Positions 1-12,162 of a stretch of DNA of 64,000 bases are shown one piece after another. Made by a program: the position numbers and the translations under genes. Under the pieces are notes generated by a model. The model searched no databases. It saw only the letters and a list, made by a program, of their open reading frames with translations, and was not told the DNA's origin. Source of the stretch: Trileptium ribeirensis (Eukaryota; Nematoda; Enoplea; Enoplida; Thoracostomopsidae); assembly GCA_030248225.1 (NCBI GenBank), contig JASANE010010025.1:25459-89458 (forward strand), written 5' to 3'. Position 1 is the first letter of the stretch, and the number at the start of each line of letters is the position of its first letter.

Positions 1-479
1 ATTGACTGAAGTCATCTGCAAAGAGCTGGGGGTCGCGAGACGAAAACTTTGGGTGTTTTCCTGGGATCTACATGCTATAATATCATCAGCTACATTCATA
101 CTACCATTATCTACCATACTAAACTATCTACACTAACATTTTCCTCAATTTCGCGAATCTCTAGTTCTTCACTACCGCTCTCCTCGGCCGTTATTGCTCG
201 TATGTTCACTCCTGGTCAACGCCGGACCAGAGCTTTGTTGTTCGATGCGTCGACATTTCGCTCGCTCGCAGCAGTATTTAAAGGCAATTCAGCACCTAGG
301 TACGGCATGCCTACATAAAACATACAATACCCATCACCCACATATCCCACTTTTTGGCATTTTATATTTTCTCCACTATATACATTATTTACAAATTCCG
401 AGTCACACTGGTCGGAATACTTGTCTCGACAGTCGAAGAATGTCTATTCGTTCTCAAAGTCAATTCCGTACTGTTGGTT

Positions 480-1000
480 CGTTTCGGTGATTTCTGACAA
501 ACCGTTCGGCTGAACCGTTTCGTGGCTCCGAGCGTAAAGCGCGGCATCACCACACGCAGTCAACACGAGCAGGTTCAATTGCCTCCCGATTGGGCCTTCC
601 ATCACTTCAGTAGCGTCGATGTACTCGTCAGTAAGCGTCGAATATTCGTCCTCTTTTCGTACATTGGTTCGTGAACGGTAGTGATAGTTTGGTGTTCACA
701 CCTCCAGTTTGTTCACCAAACCCTAACTTTCCATGGATCATTCATAAGACATCCAACCGATGGTTAGTGGCTGGGCTAGGTTCCTTTGTCGTTCGGCCTC
801 GCGAAGCATTACAATTCAACTTGTTACGGCGACGTGGTACGAAACTGTTTCCTTGGGCCCAATCTCCTCCATACACATTACGATAAGGCGGTAATGGGTT
901 TCTCGTGTTCCGATACTGTTTTTGGGACCATTGCGACACGGCTGTGGTACGCTGGTCTGCATCGGCCAGCCATTAGAATTGCCATACAGATGACCCGAAG
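480..1000 (-). pseudogene. Downstream gag-associated segment, copy 1
   Basis: A minus-strand segment at about 480-660 reads TEVMEGPI and NLLVLTACGDAAL, ending at a stop near 480. It aligns with SEMMDGPVEQ and NVIMSTPCVATAF in copy 2 (44726-45049). Upstream, 742-939 gives a basic Arg/Asn/Gln-rich stretch ending in LNCNAS, also present in copy 2. Two decayed copies sharing this segment mean it belonged to the element's protein. No catalytic motif (such as an aspartic protease DTG) is clear, so no function is assigned. Confidence 0.5.
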
Positions 1001-1180
1001 TGGTATTGCTATATCCCCGACTACCATTCGAATATTAATGGGGAGGTTGATTCGTGCCCAGTTAGGACGATTCGGGACCTCTGGGCGCATTCCTCCGTTA
1101 ACCTGACTAGTTCAAGTTTGGTTATTCCATCGCACATTATCCCGATACCCGTGGCTTCCCTCTGAGCGCCGAACCTGATA

Positions 1181-2290
1181 TCAGGGGTCACCCTGTTTAG
1201 GTCCACGACGTACAGAACTATAGATATAAATCGAGACTGGTTGTGTATTTCGCGGTACATTGCCCGCTCCTACGTCAGCGCGTGGCGGTAACGAGCAGTT
1301 GCGTGCGAAATGGCCAGGTTCCCCACACCCAAAGAGAGTAATGGGTGGCTGGGTTGAGCGCGGCGCTGGCACAGGTGCGGTGCGAGTGTCGGGTACAAAC
1401 GGCTGTGCGATAGGATTGAACTGATAGGTGGCTTCAGCTCGTTTATCTATCACGTCGAGCAAGCGATTGATAGTGTCGTTGTTGGTAGTATTAGTTAATC
1501 TGTGGTCCTCTAGAACAGATTGTAGCTCGGTGACCAAAGCTTGAGTTCCTTCCTCAAGCAAATCGTTGACGGACTTAGAACCCCGCGATTTAATCGCGAC
1601 GCTGGACGCATCCGGTTCCGGACAGTCAGAGATAGCGTCCTCATAACGCTTAGCAACACCGATGGTATCTGGAAAGTCTCACATTCGTAAATTTGACTTA
1701 GTACTTGCCTGCGCCGATCAGGTCTTATGACTCGCTGAGAGAACTTGCGTAGCATCGAGTCGCATTACTCAGGCTCGATATCAGGGAAAGCACTCACACA
1801 GTTTCTGTAACTATAGTCCGTACATAGCAACTGGTTTAGTAGCTCCTCGTTTGTCTAGTACATAACCCTGAAAGTTATTTCTCAGGTAGGCAAGAAGTGG
1901 ATAATAAAAACCGCAGACTAACTACTAGCCCATTGAAAATTTGACAGTTTCTCGGTGGCAGGCCGTCTCAGGCCTCCCTAGCCGGTCCACGCAGAGCAAA
2001 TGGTATGCAAATTAATTTTCATCTATCATCCCATCCATTAGCATTGGCGAACCGATTATACATACGAATCCAATCCTTGAAATCTTGTTCCCCTGGTTTC
2101 CCATCAAACGTGGGCATATCCCGCAGAGGTACCAGTGGGACTGTATTACACCTAGTGACCAAATGGTGGAGCAGAGACCGCTAGGATCCGTGTCTGGGTC
2201 CGGTGGTTCAGGCAAATCTCCACGTCGTGGTCGTCCATTAGGTCAAGGCGGGGGCGTGAGTGATCGTTCCTCGGCGTCAGAGTCTGACCG
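1181..2290 (-). pseudogene. gag: Degenerate gag (capsid to nucleocapsid), copy 1
   Basis: Gag proteins form the retroelement particle and bind its RNA. Capsid-like sequence lies near 2120-2010 (MPTFDGKPG followed by MYNRFANANGWDDR). The longest open piece is 1181-1561: TNTTNNDTINRLLDVI, then a Pro-rich linker, then FGCGEPGHFARNC. That last motif is a CCHC zinc knuckle in which the first Cys position reads Leu, so zinc binding would be impaired. Several stops and frame shifts separate the pieces. Copy 2 at 45.5-46.6 kb has the same order of motifs, which supports the assignment. Confidence 0.7.
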
Positions 2291-2336
2291 AGAACTATGG
2301 TTAGTTTCCCTGTTCACTGGCATAGTATCCCTCTAA

Positions 2337-3130
2337 AAAGTCCTCGTCTCCCATGTCCGAGTTATGATTCAAGTACGGGTCTATATTTTACTAATAACGT
2401 ACGTTGACTTCAACAACAGATGTTCTAGATCTTTTAAACCCTCGCATTGGCAATCGCACACACGAAAATCCAGTAAAAATGGATCGCCCAACTTAATCAG
2501 TAAGAAGGTGATAATGTACAGCTAACGAAGTATTACTACAGACAATCGCGAAGGACAAACGTCGAAAGGTTATAGTTAGGACAAAAATACTAATACGTTA
2601 GCCCGAAGATCAAATCCACAATTACAAAGCACGACTATGACAAGTATATGACGTGAATAAGCCGTATACCTCCTTGGTAGGACACGAAACTACACAGTAA
2701 CAATATAGACAAAACCAAAGAAAAAAGAAAAATAATTTCAGTGTTCGATAAAGTCCAATTCTGTCCTAATAACAGTTAAACGATAACATCGTTCCAACCA
2801 ACCACGACCAGACGACCGGCAATACGGGCGTTCAGTTACCTCACGAAGGCGGCGAAAAGGAGCAGCGCGACAGCGGCAGAATAAGATGATATGACAAACT
2901 GTTCCAAGACAGTTCACGATGGGGCAAAATCAAAGTCCCTCGTTTGTCGGTGGAGAAGCGTTCCGTATATGCGCAAGTTCGGAGGGCAACAGGCGCTCAA
3001 AATACCAAGTTGGTCGTTCGGTAACAAGGCCATAAGCAGCTGTACTGAAAGGTGGACGTCGATAACGTGTCGTCGACTTATTCGGATGATGCGTCGCAGT
3101 CCCTTATAAGGTGAATAGGGCAAAACCAAA
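2337..3130 (-). repeat. Probable 5' untranslated/LTR-side flank of retroelement copy 1
   Basis: No gene is seen. A stretch near 2985-3055 resembles the flank of copy 2 near 46815-46900 (shared pieces such as CAACAG, GGTAACAAGG and GGCCATAAGCAG with small differences). This sits upstream of gag in both copies, so it is likely leader or LTR sequence. Ends, target duplication and primer-binding site were not identified. Confidence 0.35.
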
Positions 3131-4589
3131 AGGGTTCGCAGGAGTATAAACAGGAATTTCGAAATTACTCCGATTCAAACAACACCAGCCGAAGAATAAA
3201 TTAACAAATCAATTACTTTGATATTCAGTTAAAATATTAGTTAATTAGCACACTGACATACAATATTCAAGAAATTCCTGAAAATGCGCTTGTTGTTTGC
3301 CTGCACGTAGGCCTAACCCCACGCCACTACCAAGGATAATGACGACGGTAATTACAGCAAGACAAAGTTGTTAGTTGTGACACCGCCAACCAGGGTTAAG
3401 GCACAAAATATGATAACCAACACACAGAACTACAATGATTACATTCCGGACTCTATACATCGACAAAGAATAACTATGACCATTCCTTGTGCGAGAGGTC
3501 CATACTCGTTAAAATATAATAGAAAAGTGTGAAAATTATTGGTTAAATTGATTCAGAATTCAACGGGAAATCGCCAGTGCGATTGTCTACGTAAATCTCA
3601 CGACATGGCCCCCATACGATGTAATAACAGGACGCAGCTGCATTGCACAACTTTCTAACACCATTGCCATAGGACCCCGGCTATTATATCCTCAAGGGCG
3701 GACTTCCATTTTTGCTGTTTCGATCATTTAACGCGAGTTTCCTCGGTCAGACTAAAGAAGCTATGGAGGTTAGAAGGCCGTAGGCGAGCTTCACAAGGTG
3801 TGTTCGGACCCCGCCCAATTGGTTGGGCACGTGTTTAGTCTGCGGTATGATTGCTGAGGTCCCCGAGAGGGGCTGACACTGACACCTGCTCACATAGTGA
3901 CATGTCAATATTCCCTACTCCGATCTCACTCGGAAGTTGATTGATTTTATAAGACAAAGCGGGTAGAGCGTCAATCATTTATGCGAGAGCAGCGGCGGCA
4001 TAATAACTGTGTCAAATTCGACTCGATCTAGGAATTTTTGGGCATGAATTCCTTCAGCAAAAATGATTGACCAATGTGGCACCCACAGGATTCCTACCAT
4101 TCCCTGAAAGTTTATAGTCGGGGTGGATATCCTACGTGGTGGGATTATCATTAGCTTGCAGTAGTTGGAGTAATTATTGTGTCGATGTAATTGGGTGAAG
4201 TAAATTTGTTTACAGTTGACACTGATCGTTCTTGACGAGCGGGTTAAGTTTTAAGATTTTGATGAATCTTTTATCTCGCACCTTCTCTTTGCTTTAGTTA
4301 GAATAGGAGCCAAGCGACACACGTCGAGACTTGATCCCTGCAGGCCTCAGCGTGGGGCGTTGGTTGATTGACCGGACAAAACATTTAAACAAATAACCGC
4401 TGCCAGAAAACGAACACTTGACACCGAAGGTCATTTTTTTGAGTTTATTACAAATGGTACAAATCAGACATGAGACAGGTAACGTTAACAAAACAGGCAT
4501 TGGGCAGTGACAAGAAAGGAGGTAAGGCGACAAGAAACGAGTCAACTATTGATAATCAGGCAATACAAAACGAGGAACCAAGACAGGAG
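3131..4589. other. No gene recognised
   Basis: AT-rich sequence without a supported exon, RNA gene or clear repeat. The short open frames here lack family resemblance or splice context. Confidence 0.5.
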
Positions 4590-5042
4590 CAATACATGAC
4601 TAAGCTTGAAATGATCCCGCTGACCATCCTATTTTGTTTTTTTGCAAACATTTTCATCACCGAACATTTTCTCATAGGTCAGGAAATGCTACTTTTTGTT
4701 CGCGAATATCAAATATTTTCGCGAACAAAATTTTGTCGGATTTGTATTAACAAGGGGCTTGTTCGCGAACAATAATTGATAAATAATATGAGAGTCTCGT
4801 TTATGACATCACAGTTACATTAAATTTGTTCGCGAACAGAGGCGAGTCCTGTTTCGACGCTATGATATGCTACAGAATTGTAATTACCCAAATGCAAACC
4901 TCTAAGTCTGCGCTAGCAGTGAGTCGCATCGAATATCCTAACAACGAAATTGCGTTGCGAAATTGCGAAATTGTTCCGTAACAACGAATTGCAAAATAGG
5001 ATGGTTAGCGGGGTGACTTGAAGTTTAGTCGCGCACAGTATC
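4590..5042 (+). mobile_element. Short inverted-repeat DNA transposon (copy A)
   Basis: The ends are inverted repeats of about 45 bp: left TIR near 4592-4637 and right TIR near 4992-5041, sharing the core CTAACCATCCTATTTTG (one mismatch on the left) and the outer ACTAAACTT-type segment. The interior carries the palindromic motif TTGTTCGCGAACAA and variants (near 4695, 4757, 4828). No transposase is encoded, so it is a non-autonomous (MITE-like) element. Related copies are at 37.7-38.2 kb and 48.4-48.8 kb. Target-site duplication could not be fixed, so the superfamily is unassigned. Confidence 0.75.
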
Positions 5043-6280
5043 ATTGACGGTTAGGGTTACGACAAATTTCATTGAGGATTCAGTCTCGCGATATTACCAG
5101 TCAGCTACGGTGCTCGGAAAAGTGGGCTCTAGTGAGCTTCCCAATTTGGGGTGCCCTATGGTTTATACAAAAAAGGAGTAATGGTCGAAGTATCGTCTTT
5201 AAGTCGAAAATGTGTGAAAACTATTGCTTGCTCTGAATGCAGTGGTATTGGACGGACATGCATGCCAAATTAGTTAATAACGACACTGACATAAATAGCA
5301 TGTATGGAGATATGAACATGAAACAATGTATGGTACAATATAAGGCAGCATATCACGGGTGCATAACTTCCTTGTAGGAGTACACTCACCTATTGATTTC
5401 CTCACAACTTAGCGCGACAAATGTGACAATTCGGGTGGGGATGCCTAGTCGGTCCCAAACTACTATTCCTTTAATACCTGACAGGTGTAATGTATGAGCT
5501 ATAGTTCCCTATTTACATCCATTGGTTGCCGGACGGCTATGTTACTGATATAGTGAAAGGGTTGGGCTCTCCCGATTTCAAATACTTTGCAATTGGACAT
5601 AACAGGTACATTCCCAAAGCGTTTGACAAATCGTATGTGGACATGGTGCATTTTGTCCGTGTGTGTCATGGGACACTACGCGCGTTTTAAGCTACGGAGT
5701 CTGCAGCCGTGCAATCCAGCTCCAGGACGAACGGCAGTTTCTTTATACAAAATAGAACCTGAGCGTTTGCAAGAAAAACGGTGCGGGGGTCAATGCGAAG
5801 AGGACAGCACCATTTCAGACTCCACAGCCTCCCTTAGATAAAGCTTCGCTCTCGTGCGATCTTTTCTCTAATTTAACAATTGTAGCACTTTCATCACCCC
5901 TGGCGAATCGTAGGCTTAGCGATTTTAGCGTGATGTTGAACGCGTAAGTACGCAAGGGGAGTCCTTCCAGCTCCTCATTCTAGGATGAAAATTGACTACA
6001 CGAACACTACTTAAAAAGTAGCCATATGACAGTGTTAAAATTCAGCCCCGTCAATTTGATATTTAGCCTGGAATTTAACAATTTGAACGCTCTGCGATCT
6101 TCGTCGCGCTTCCGATCGCTCACATCCGTGTTCGACCTTTTTAGATCGTATTGCAATATTTGACCGGTCGGAGCAAATTAAAAAAAAGAAGTTTACTGCT
6201 CAAATTTAGTTAAAAACTGAAAACGCACGGTCGGTATCCTACGGGCAAGGGACGACCGCTAGGATCAAAAGATTCCTTTT
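5043..6280. other. No gene recognised
   Basis: The open frame at 5587-5841 has no recognisable domain, no supported splice sites and no repeated copy in the window. Nothing else is supported. Confidence 0.45.
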
Positions 6281-6282
6281 AT

Positions 6283-6352
6283 GATACCGGTCGATGTGGA
6301 TTAAAAGACTGGGCTTCGAAAGCCCATAGCTGGGCTTCGATCCAACACGGCC
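6283..6352 (+). ncRNA. tRNA-Ser-like sequence (pseudo-tRNA or SINE head)
   Basis: The plus strand has an A-box-like GGTCGATGTGGATTAA, then a perfect 5-bp anticodon-type stem TGGGC/GCCCA around the 7-nt loop TTCGAAA (anticodon CGA, serine), then a B-box-like CTTCGATCC. A long variable region follows the stem, as in type II tRNAs. The T stem and acceptor stem do not pair well, so this is more likely a decayed tRNA or SINE head than an active gene. Confidence 0.4.
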
Positions 6353-7549
6353 AAAGTTCGTCCTTAGCCCTTAGCAGGGGAATTTGTCGCTCGAACAAAC
6401 CACGCGGCCATTGTGCCGGTACGCGGTTGAAACATTATCTCGTACACCAACCATGTGGTTATGCAAAAGGTAATCCTTTATTCAGGTATTACGCGTCGAG
6501 ACTGGCAAGTCGAGCAGGTATGGTACGTCGGGACTGGCCGGCTCGTCGACTACGGACGTCGTAAGGGGATCAACCGTGGTCAATCGGATATTTCTAGTCC
6601 ACCGCCCCTAGAAGTCCATTTGGGTTCACACCTTTTTGTTGGGATACGTGATCGCCGGTTTATAAGTCGCCCTGCGATTCGTCGCGGCGATGAGTGATCC
6701 GCGAACCCACAAATCGTTCGTCGCACGGTCTCCGTGCTAGAACGTTTCCCTTGAGCCGGCGTTCGGGACAAAGACAGTAGCCTCACCATTTTTAATTATC
6801 GTAGCAAAACGTTTGCCATCACCGGTCATGGGGGAGAAATATTCGGGTCTCCGTATCACCGTTGTTATTCTGGGTTAATTAATTTATTAGTGAAACTTAA
6901 TCAATTATTAAGTCAAATTCAACCGGAGAACTTAATATTTAGAATTCTTTTTCCCTGTTTAGAGGAGAGGGGAACTTGGAGTTCGTACCACGGTACGCTA
7001 AGGGATGATCGCGAATCTCGTGTGAACCGGTACCGAGGTGCGTTCATTTAATAAGAGCGGCGGTCGCACCCTGACAGTTTAGAGCTCTCGAAGCTCGGAT
7101 TAGAGGCTGGTGCCTGCTCTTTTCTATTTTCCAATTTAACAGGATCCTTAAGGACGCTCTACAAGAGACCAAAATTTTACCCTATATCTTATTGCCTTGC
7201 TTGTGTCCTGCTCAAATTGATTGCCGAAGGCAGATTGAGATCCTAATAATTTCAAGATGCTCGATCCACCTGTTCCTGACCTGGTTCAAATACTATCAGA
7301 AATTCCGTCTCCATCTTTATTGGACTGGTGGGGGGAACGCAACTTTGGTTGTAGTTGGCTAGGCCGGGGTCGAGCCTCAGCTTTACTCTTGCTCACAATC
7401 CAGGCATTCAGTGCAACTATCCTGCTTCAGTTGATCAGGATTAGCACCGCAAGTGCATAACCAAAGTAAAATAGAGATTAAGCTCACGAGCAACCTATCA
7501 TTCCTATCAAGGAACTACTATAAATCTAAAGAGGACAGTTCATTTTCTC
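6353..7549. other. No gene recognised
   Basis: Open frames at 6455-6697 and 7257-7460 show no domain or splice support. The 222-bp tandem repeat may begin near 7327 in a very diverged form. Confidence 0.4.
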
Positions 7550-8760
7550 ATGGCGTGACCTTTTATTTTTGTGTGGCTGGGAAAGTTTCCAAGTTATTTA
7601 TCTAACCTATCCCTAAAGGAATCTTATACGTGCTCAAGTACATCCTATCGTAGAGGAAAATTTACTCCATGAAATCAGTAACTCTGGTAAACTTAAAATT
7701 TTATCGAGTGTTTAACTGAACGGGACATCAACCGTAATTGCTCGGTGAGCAAAATTTCAATCATTCCGACATTGCGGATATTTGTGCGACCTGAGGATAT
7801 CCCCAGGGTAGTTAGTTCAAGGTCCCGAGGGGACTTTCCATTACAAGTCAGTTAACCACTAGACTAAAGATGAAAGCCGCTACAATGTAAAGCTAGTGAC
7901 ATGCGTACAACGTAAGATTCTTCAGGATAGTCATTCGCAAGTGGTAGGGGTGCGAGTGCAGATGCAATTGATACCCGTTTTCATCAGCAATGTCACTTTT
8001 TGGGTGGCCTAGGGAAGTTCTTAGGATAATAAACTAACGGTAGTCCGAATTCCCATTTTTCGACTAAGATATTTGGGTTGTGCCAAAATCGGTGGTGGTG
8101 ACCACTATCCTCTATGACCAGTAACTAGACTATAATTAAGATTCCTCGGAATGATCCCCTATAGAAAATATGGATTTATGCCTAACGATAGGTGATATCC
8201 ATTTACATTTACCCATGTAATATTTTTATATGGCCGGGGGAACATACCCAGGCTAATCCATTCAGCGTTAAGTTGGGGATCCTTCCTTGCACGAGTCATT
8301 TAGATCATCTGCGTCCTACACTGGGGAGTCTGTCGTCACCTCAGTGTGAAAAAAGTGGCCAGCGTAAACCTCAGCTTACTTATTTACAAGCAAGTAATTA
8401 CTCGATTGCAAATGCAACCAATCATCACTGAACGTAGAAGCGATACCTTTTTGGGTGGCTTGAGATATCCCCAAGCTACTATACTCAGTCGCTATCCGGG
8501 TCCTACACGATACCGGATGCTTTCCCGATTGGGTCCTAAACTAACGGCGGTTGACCATCTTCTATATGAACATTGACCTGCGTAAAGTGAAAAGTCTGTA
8601 AAGTACCTATCTATGGGTGACTAGGAGACAGATGCCAATATGTTCAGCATGCTTTCACATGCTCAGGGTCACATTTTTGGATGGCTTGGAAGTATTCCCA
8701 GGCTAATCGGAGCATGAGGATTCGCAATTGTTGCACACAACACGGCGAGCGGAACGTTAA
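7550..8760. repeat. Diverged tandem repeat, period about 222 bp
   Basis: A marker resembling TTTTTGGGTGGC, followed some 10-15 bases later by TCCCCAGGCTA-like sequence, recurs near 7568, 7781, 7997, 8223, 8448 and 8673. The spacing is 213-226 bp. Flanking pieces also recur, for example a TGACCA(T/C)...CTATATGA/CTATGACC block after the marker. Copies differ at many positions, so this is an old array of at least six units. No coding function is seen; the open frames at 8192-8576 are inside it. Confidence 0.6.
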
Positions 8761-8829
8761 AAAGAGGCGATTTGCGCCGACTTTGTAAGCGCTATTTTAG
8801 AAGGTGACAGAGGATTTTCTAAATCCATT

Positions 8830-9049
8830 TATTCACCGTGATGTCCACTTATTGTCTATATACTCGTATGTAATTATATAAATATCTATGTCTATCTTCT
8901 ATTTATATTACATACATATCGCTGTATTTCGAGCATTTGTTTTTACTTACACATTTTATATTTACTAATCTTATACTTTATATTTATTAATTTATCAATT
9001 AATATTAAACAAAAAACCAAACGAGATGACAACAAAAACGAGCACAGAT
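8830..9049. repeat. AT-rich low-complexity tail
   Basis: TATA/ATTA-rich stretch lying just beyond the 3' side of the minus-strand dispersed repeat. The inverted copy at 60.8 kb also ends in a TATG/TATA microsatellite, so a simple-sequence tail may be part of the element. Confidence 0.45.
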
Positions 9050-9720
9050 AATAGAATGACCGAAAAAGGTCGATTAGAGAGAGAAAAGAAAAGAAAAACG
9101 GGGCATGGGAAGGGTGTGGGAGCAAAGGGTTCCCTATAGAATTTCAATGGGCTAGGGGTAAATTCGTTTCCAGGACGAAGAACGGGTTCGAATGGTACCA
9201 AACACAAAAGGGGTGGACGCGGTATTGGGATCTAACCCACGTGCGACGAGCTACATGTATTAGTATGGAAAGTTTTAGCGGACTCTCCCGGGTTAACGAC
9301 TGGGCAGAACGATGCCACCAGGCGATCACTGGACTTGTAGTGAAAAGGCGATCCATATTAGTGGTAATACCTTTGCCCCGCGGGTACAAATTACAAAAGT
9401 ACTAAAATGACCAAAAACAAGGAGAGTTCTGACAGAGGTGTGGGAGCTATTGGCGGTTGTCCTACGTTAACGGGAAGGCGGACGGAGACCCACGGGGTAT
9501 ATTTAGAGATATCTCGACAAGTTGAACACAGTTGATTTGTAGACGTTTGACTTGAGATTAAAATTTTCGGAATTCCGTGCCCACTATTAGACTTAAGTGA
9601 TTTCGGAGCAAACTTTGGCGGGTTACCACTGGTCAACAGATGGTCAGATAGAGATCCGCTGCGCATAGTTGTGTTCGCAAGAATAAGCGATTTGAACAAT
9701 TGGTCGCATGCCAGTATTTA
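9050..9720 (-). repeat. Dispersed repeat, copy 1 (inverted relative to 60 kb)
   Basis: The reverse complement aligns along its length with 59985-60650. Shared pieces in order include AGTGGGCACGGA, GTCGAGA..TCTC, the block around CGTGGGTCTCCGTC (CGCGGGTCTCCGTC there), CCCGTTAAC, ATCGCCTTT, GTGTTTGGTA, CGTTCTTCGTCCTGG and a TTTTC/TCTCTCTAA end. No convincing protein is encoded. Its class (LTR, SINE-like or DNA transposon) is undetermined. Confidence 0.65.
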
Positions 9721-11244
9721 GGATTGGTGGAGAAATAATGCTATTTCACAAAATGAAAGAAAAGTGAATATCAACCTCTATAGTATAAATTAGGAAATGA
9801 CACAAACAAGTGGGAGCGCGTTATAGCGGCTGAACAGCTTTGCGGATGTAGACCGCTGGGACTCGTTGGAATGCTTGGCGCCTGGGCTACACGATGATGT
9901 ATAAAACTCCTCCGACTGGAGTTACTCCTGAAATAGGGGGGAGCGATTACTACGATCCCCATCGAGTGATTTTGTAGGAACAAAAATGTACGAGCGCTTT
10001 CGTCATATCCCGCACACAGAGCAAAGAGCAGCAATAGACTTACGGATCTTACTTAGTTGTAGATTCACTTAAGAAACACAGTAGTACCTATGGAGCCGAT
10101 ATAGAGTCTTCCATAAAAACCCGTAAGCGATTGTAAACGTGGTAATCGTATCGATTTTGAAGTAAGTTGGCCCGAATTTACCAGCTTTATAATCTCAAGA
10201 GGTTCAGGCAAAATAAGAACGTCTAAAATAGGAGTAATAATATTCGGTCGAATATCGGGAAACTAACGGTTAGGAAGAGATTAGCGGTTAGATAGACTGG
10301 TGTAGAACAAAGTGTGATCAAGTGACAACAACCCCACCTAACGTAAGCAGCGGTTTTTTAAACGAATAACAGACGATAATTATCAATATAACTCGATAAC
10401 CCACGAGGCGATTTAGCTCTAGTCAACCTTGTTGGAAAACCCATTTGATTTCGCACCAAGAAGTATTTAGTACTCAGGTTCCAATATCTAAACATAAACC
10501 AGCCACGGCTCGTAGAGACCGTGTTCGGTTTTCTTGGTTACTAAAATGATTCGAGATTGCTGTTTTGCTTTTCCACATTACGTTTCCCCCTAGCTCAACC
10601 GCTATAGGATGCTTTAGTTAAGCTAGGTAGACTTGATACTTTGACGTGTGGTTACTCCCTAGAGAATTTAAGCGTCTTCGCCCTTCGTCTTTTCGGCCGG
10701 GAGGCCTCCTACTTCCGGACGGTCGTAATTTTGACCCTACGTGTTTAACAAAGTCTCCGTAAATTTTGACCTGATAGAAGTCCCTAGAAATCTAAAAATC
10801 TTCATATAATTGGCTCGATTCAGTTCAATTTCAACTTTCCTCATTCTCCCACACATCTCTTGGATTCAATAAGGGCATGAATACAAAAGCATGACATATA
10901 CGACGGACAAACATAACGACGTGAAAAGCAGTTAATACTGCATACGTAAAGCCATACATCGTAATGATGGACAAAAACGGACAATGTCATATGCAAACAG
11001 TGCGAGGCCATGGCGCTATGGGGGTCGGGATAACGCGAGGGGACGTTGAGTCAGACCACCTTGGACCCCTAGTTATGGCCTTTTTGGCCTTGATGATTCC
11101 ATAACGGATCACGATGGAAGTACGAGCAAACGTAACAGGACGGAACGGTCCTGTTGCACTATTATTAGGAACAAATAATTGTATAAATACAGCAAACTAT
11201 ATTTTCGTGTTCAGATTTTGATCGAAAAAAATTCTGTATTATTT
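9721..11244. other. No gene recognised
   Basis: No supported exon. A perfect 8-bp hairpin lies at 11133-11154 (AACAGGAC, 6-nt loop, GTCCTGTT). The minus open frame 9771-10034 has no recognisable domain. Confidence 0.4.
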
Positions 11245-11246
11245 CG

Positions 11247-11318
11247 ATGTTCGTCTGGCGCAGTGGTTTGAGCGCAAGTCTCACACTCACCACGAGGTCA
11301 CGTTTAACATTCTCCAAA
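11247..11318 (+). ncRNA. tRNA-like/SINE head fragment
   Basis: CTGGCGCAGTGGTTTGAGCG is a good A-box with a perfect D-stem (GCGC/GCGC). It is followed by an anticodon-arm-like region and AGGTCACG where a variable loop would be. The expected B box is badly eroded (GTTTAACATTCTCC). This layout is typical of tRNA-derived SINE heads, but only one copy is seen here. Confidence 0.4.
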
Positions 11319-12162
11319 ACATTAACGCCATGTTGGTGCAGGGTAGCCACATGCAAAATGGATATGAGCATGATCGAAAGGTAAAAAGAGTGTCCGCGTG
11401 CGAAATGGCAAAGCTTGAAGGCTTGTGCTTCGGCAACTCCGGCTGTGAATGCCAGGAGAGGATACGTCGCGCCGGAAGTCTAAGTACATATTGGGAACTT
11501 TAATACCTTTTAATGGCTTAATAATATCGATGTTCATGGGTACAGTGCGCTATGCAGACACGACTCAAAACTTATGGCGCGCTATCGGAAAGTCGCGGGG
11601 TATAATTTTCGGCGGCTTTTCTTTGATCTGAAAGTAGGGTACGGCAACCCCGCTTCCATTTGCTGCACCCCTGTCGATGTTCCAAATTGTAATTACAAAG
11701 GGCCACGAGAAACCCGTGCAAAATAGTGTAAGATTTATTCGTATGCGTTTAGGGATTGACTTGTGTCATTTGACTCTCCCAAATTTTTTCGAAATAAATT
11801 CCGATTTTTGCTAAGTCTTTCACTCACCCCGACTTTGTTCTGCCTCCATCTACTATTGTGCTTCGTTCCACATGTGTACACTAACCAAATTTATTAGTTC
11901 AATGCCCAAATTTAAAACAAACGTTGGGGCGCAGAACATAAGCAGAGGGGACCGGACATAATTTAGGACGGGAGGTAGAGCTGAACAAAGATGAAAAATT
12001 CCCACCGCCTCCCGCCCAATTGATCAACAAATTGTTTAAATTCAAATCCATTTAAAAGACAATTTTAAAGAATTTTTTAAAACTGCAAAGAGCATAAACA
12101 CTTTTAGCTAATAATTTTTCTCGAAGAAATGTAATCTGATATTTCGGTTCGTTGTATTTCAG
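11319..12162. other. Non-coding, upstream intron of the host gene
   Basis: No repeat or exon is firmly recognised. It ends in the acceptor GTTGTATTTCAG at 12151-12162. The open frame 11449-11631 has no support. Confidence 0.4.

Larger units (their letters stand above)
1..2336 (-). mobile_element. Gag-type LTR-retroelement copy 1, 5' part, cut by window edge
   Basis: Minus-strand retroelement remnant, read from about 2336 down to the window start. Translated segments match the second copy at 44.4-46.6 kb in the same order: a PEPPDPDT leader motif, a capsid-like stretch with FDGKPG and ANANGWDDR, a repeated TINRLLDVI segment, a zinc-knuckle remnant, an Arg/Gln-rich tail, and a further conserved segment (TEVMEGPI here, SEMMDGPV in copy 2). 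Many stops and frame changes show it is dead. No LTR boundary was identified. Assignment to a Ty3-like gag is by family resemblance of the capsid and knuckle, so the exact clade is open. Confidence 0.7.

Noticed and set aside
41..130. Hammerhead-like core (CTGATGA on the minus strand near 86)
   Set aside because: No matching GAAA core and no paired stems were found around it.
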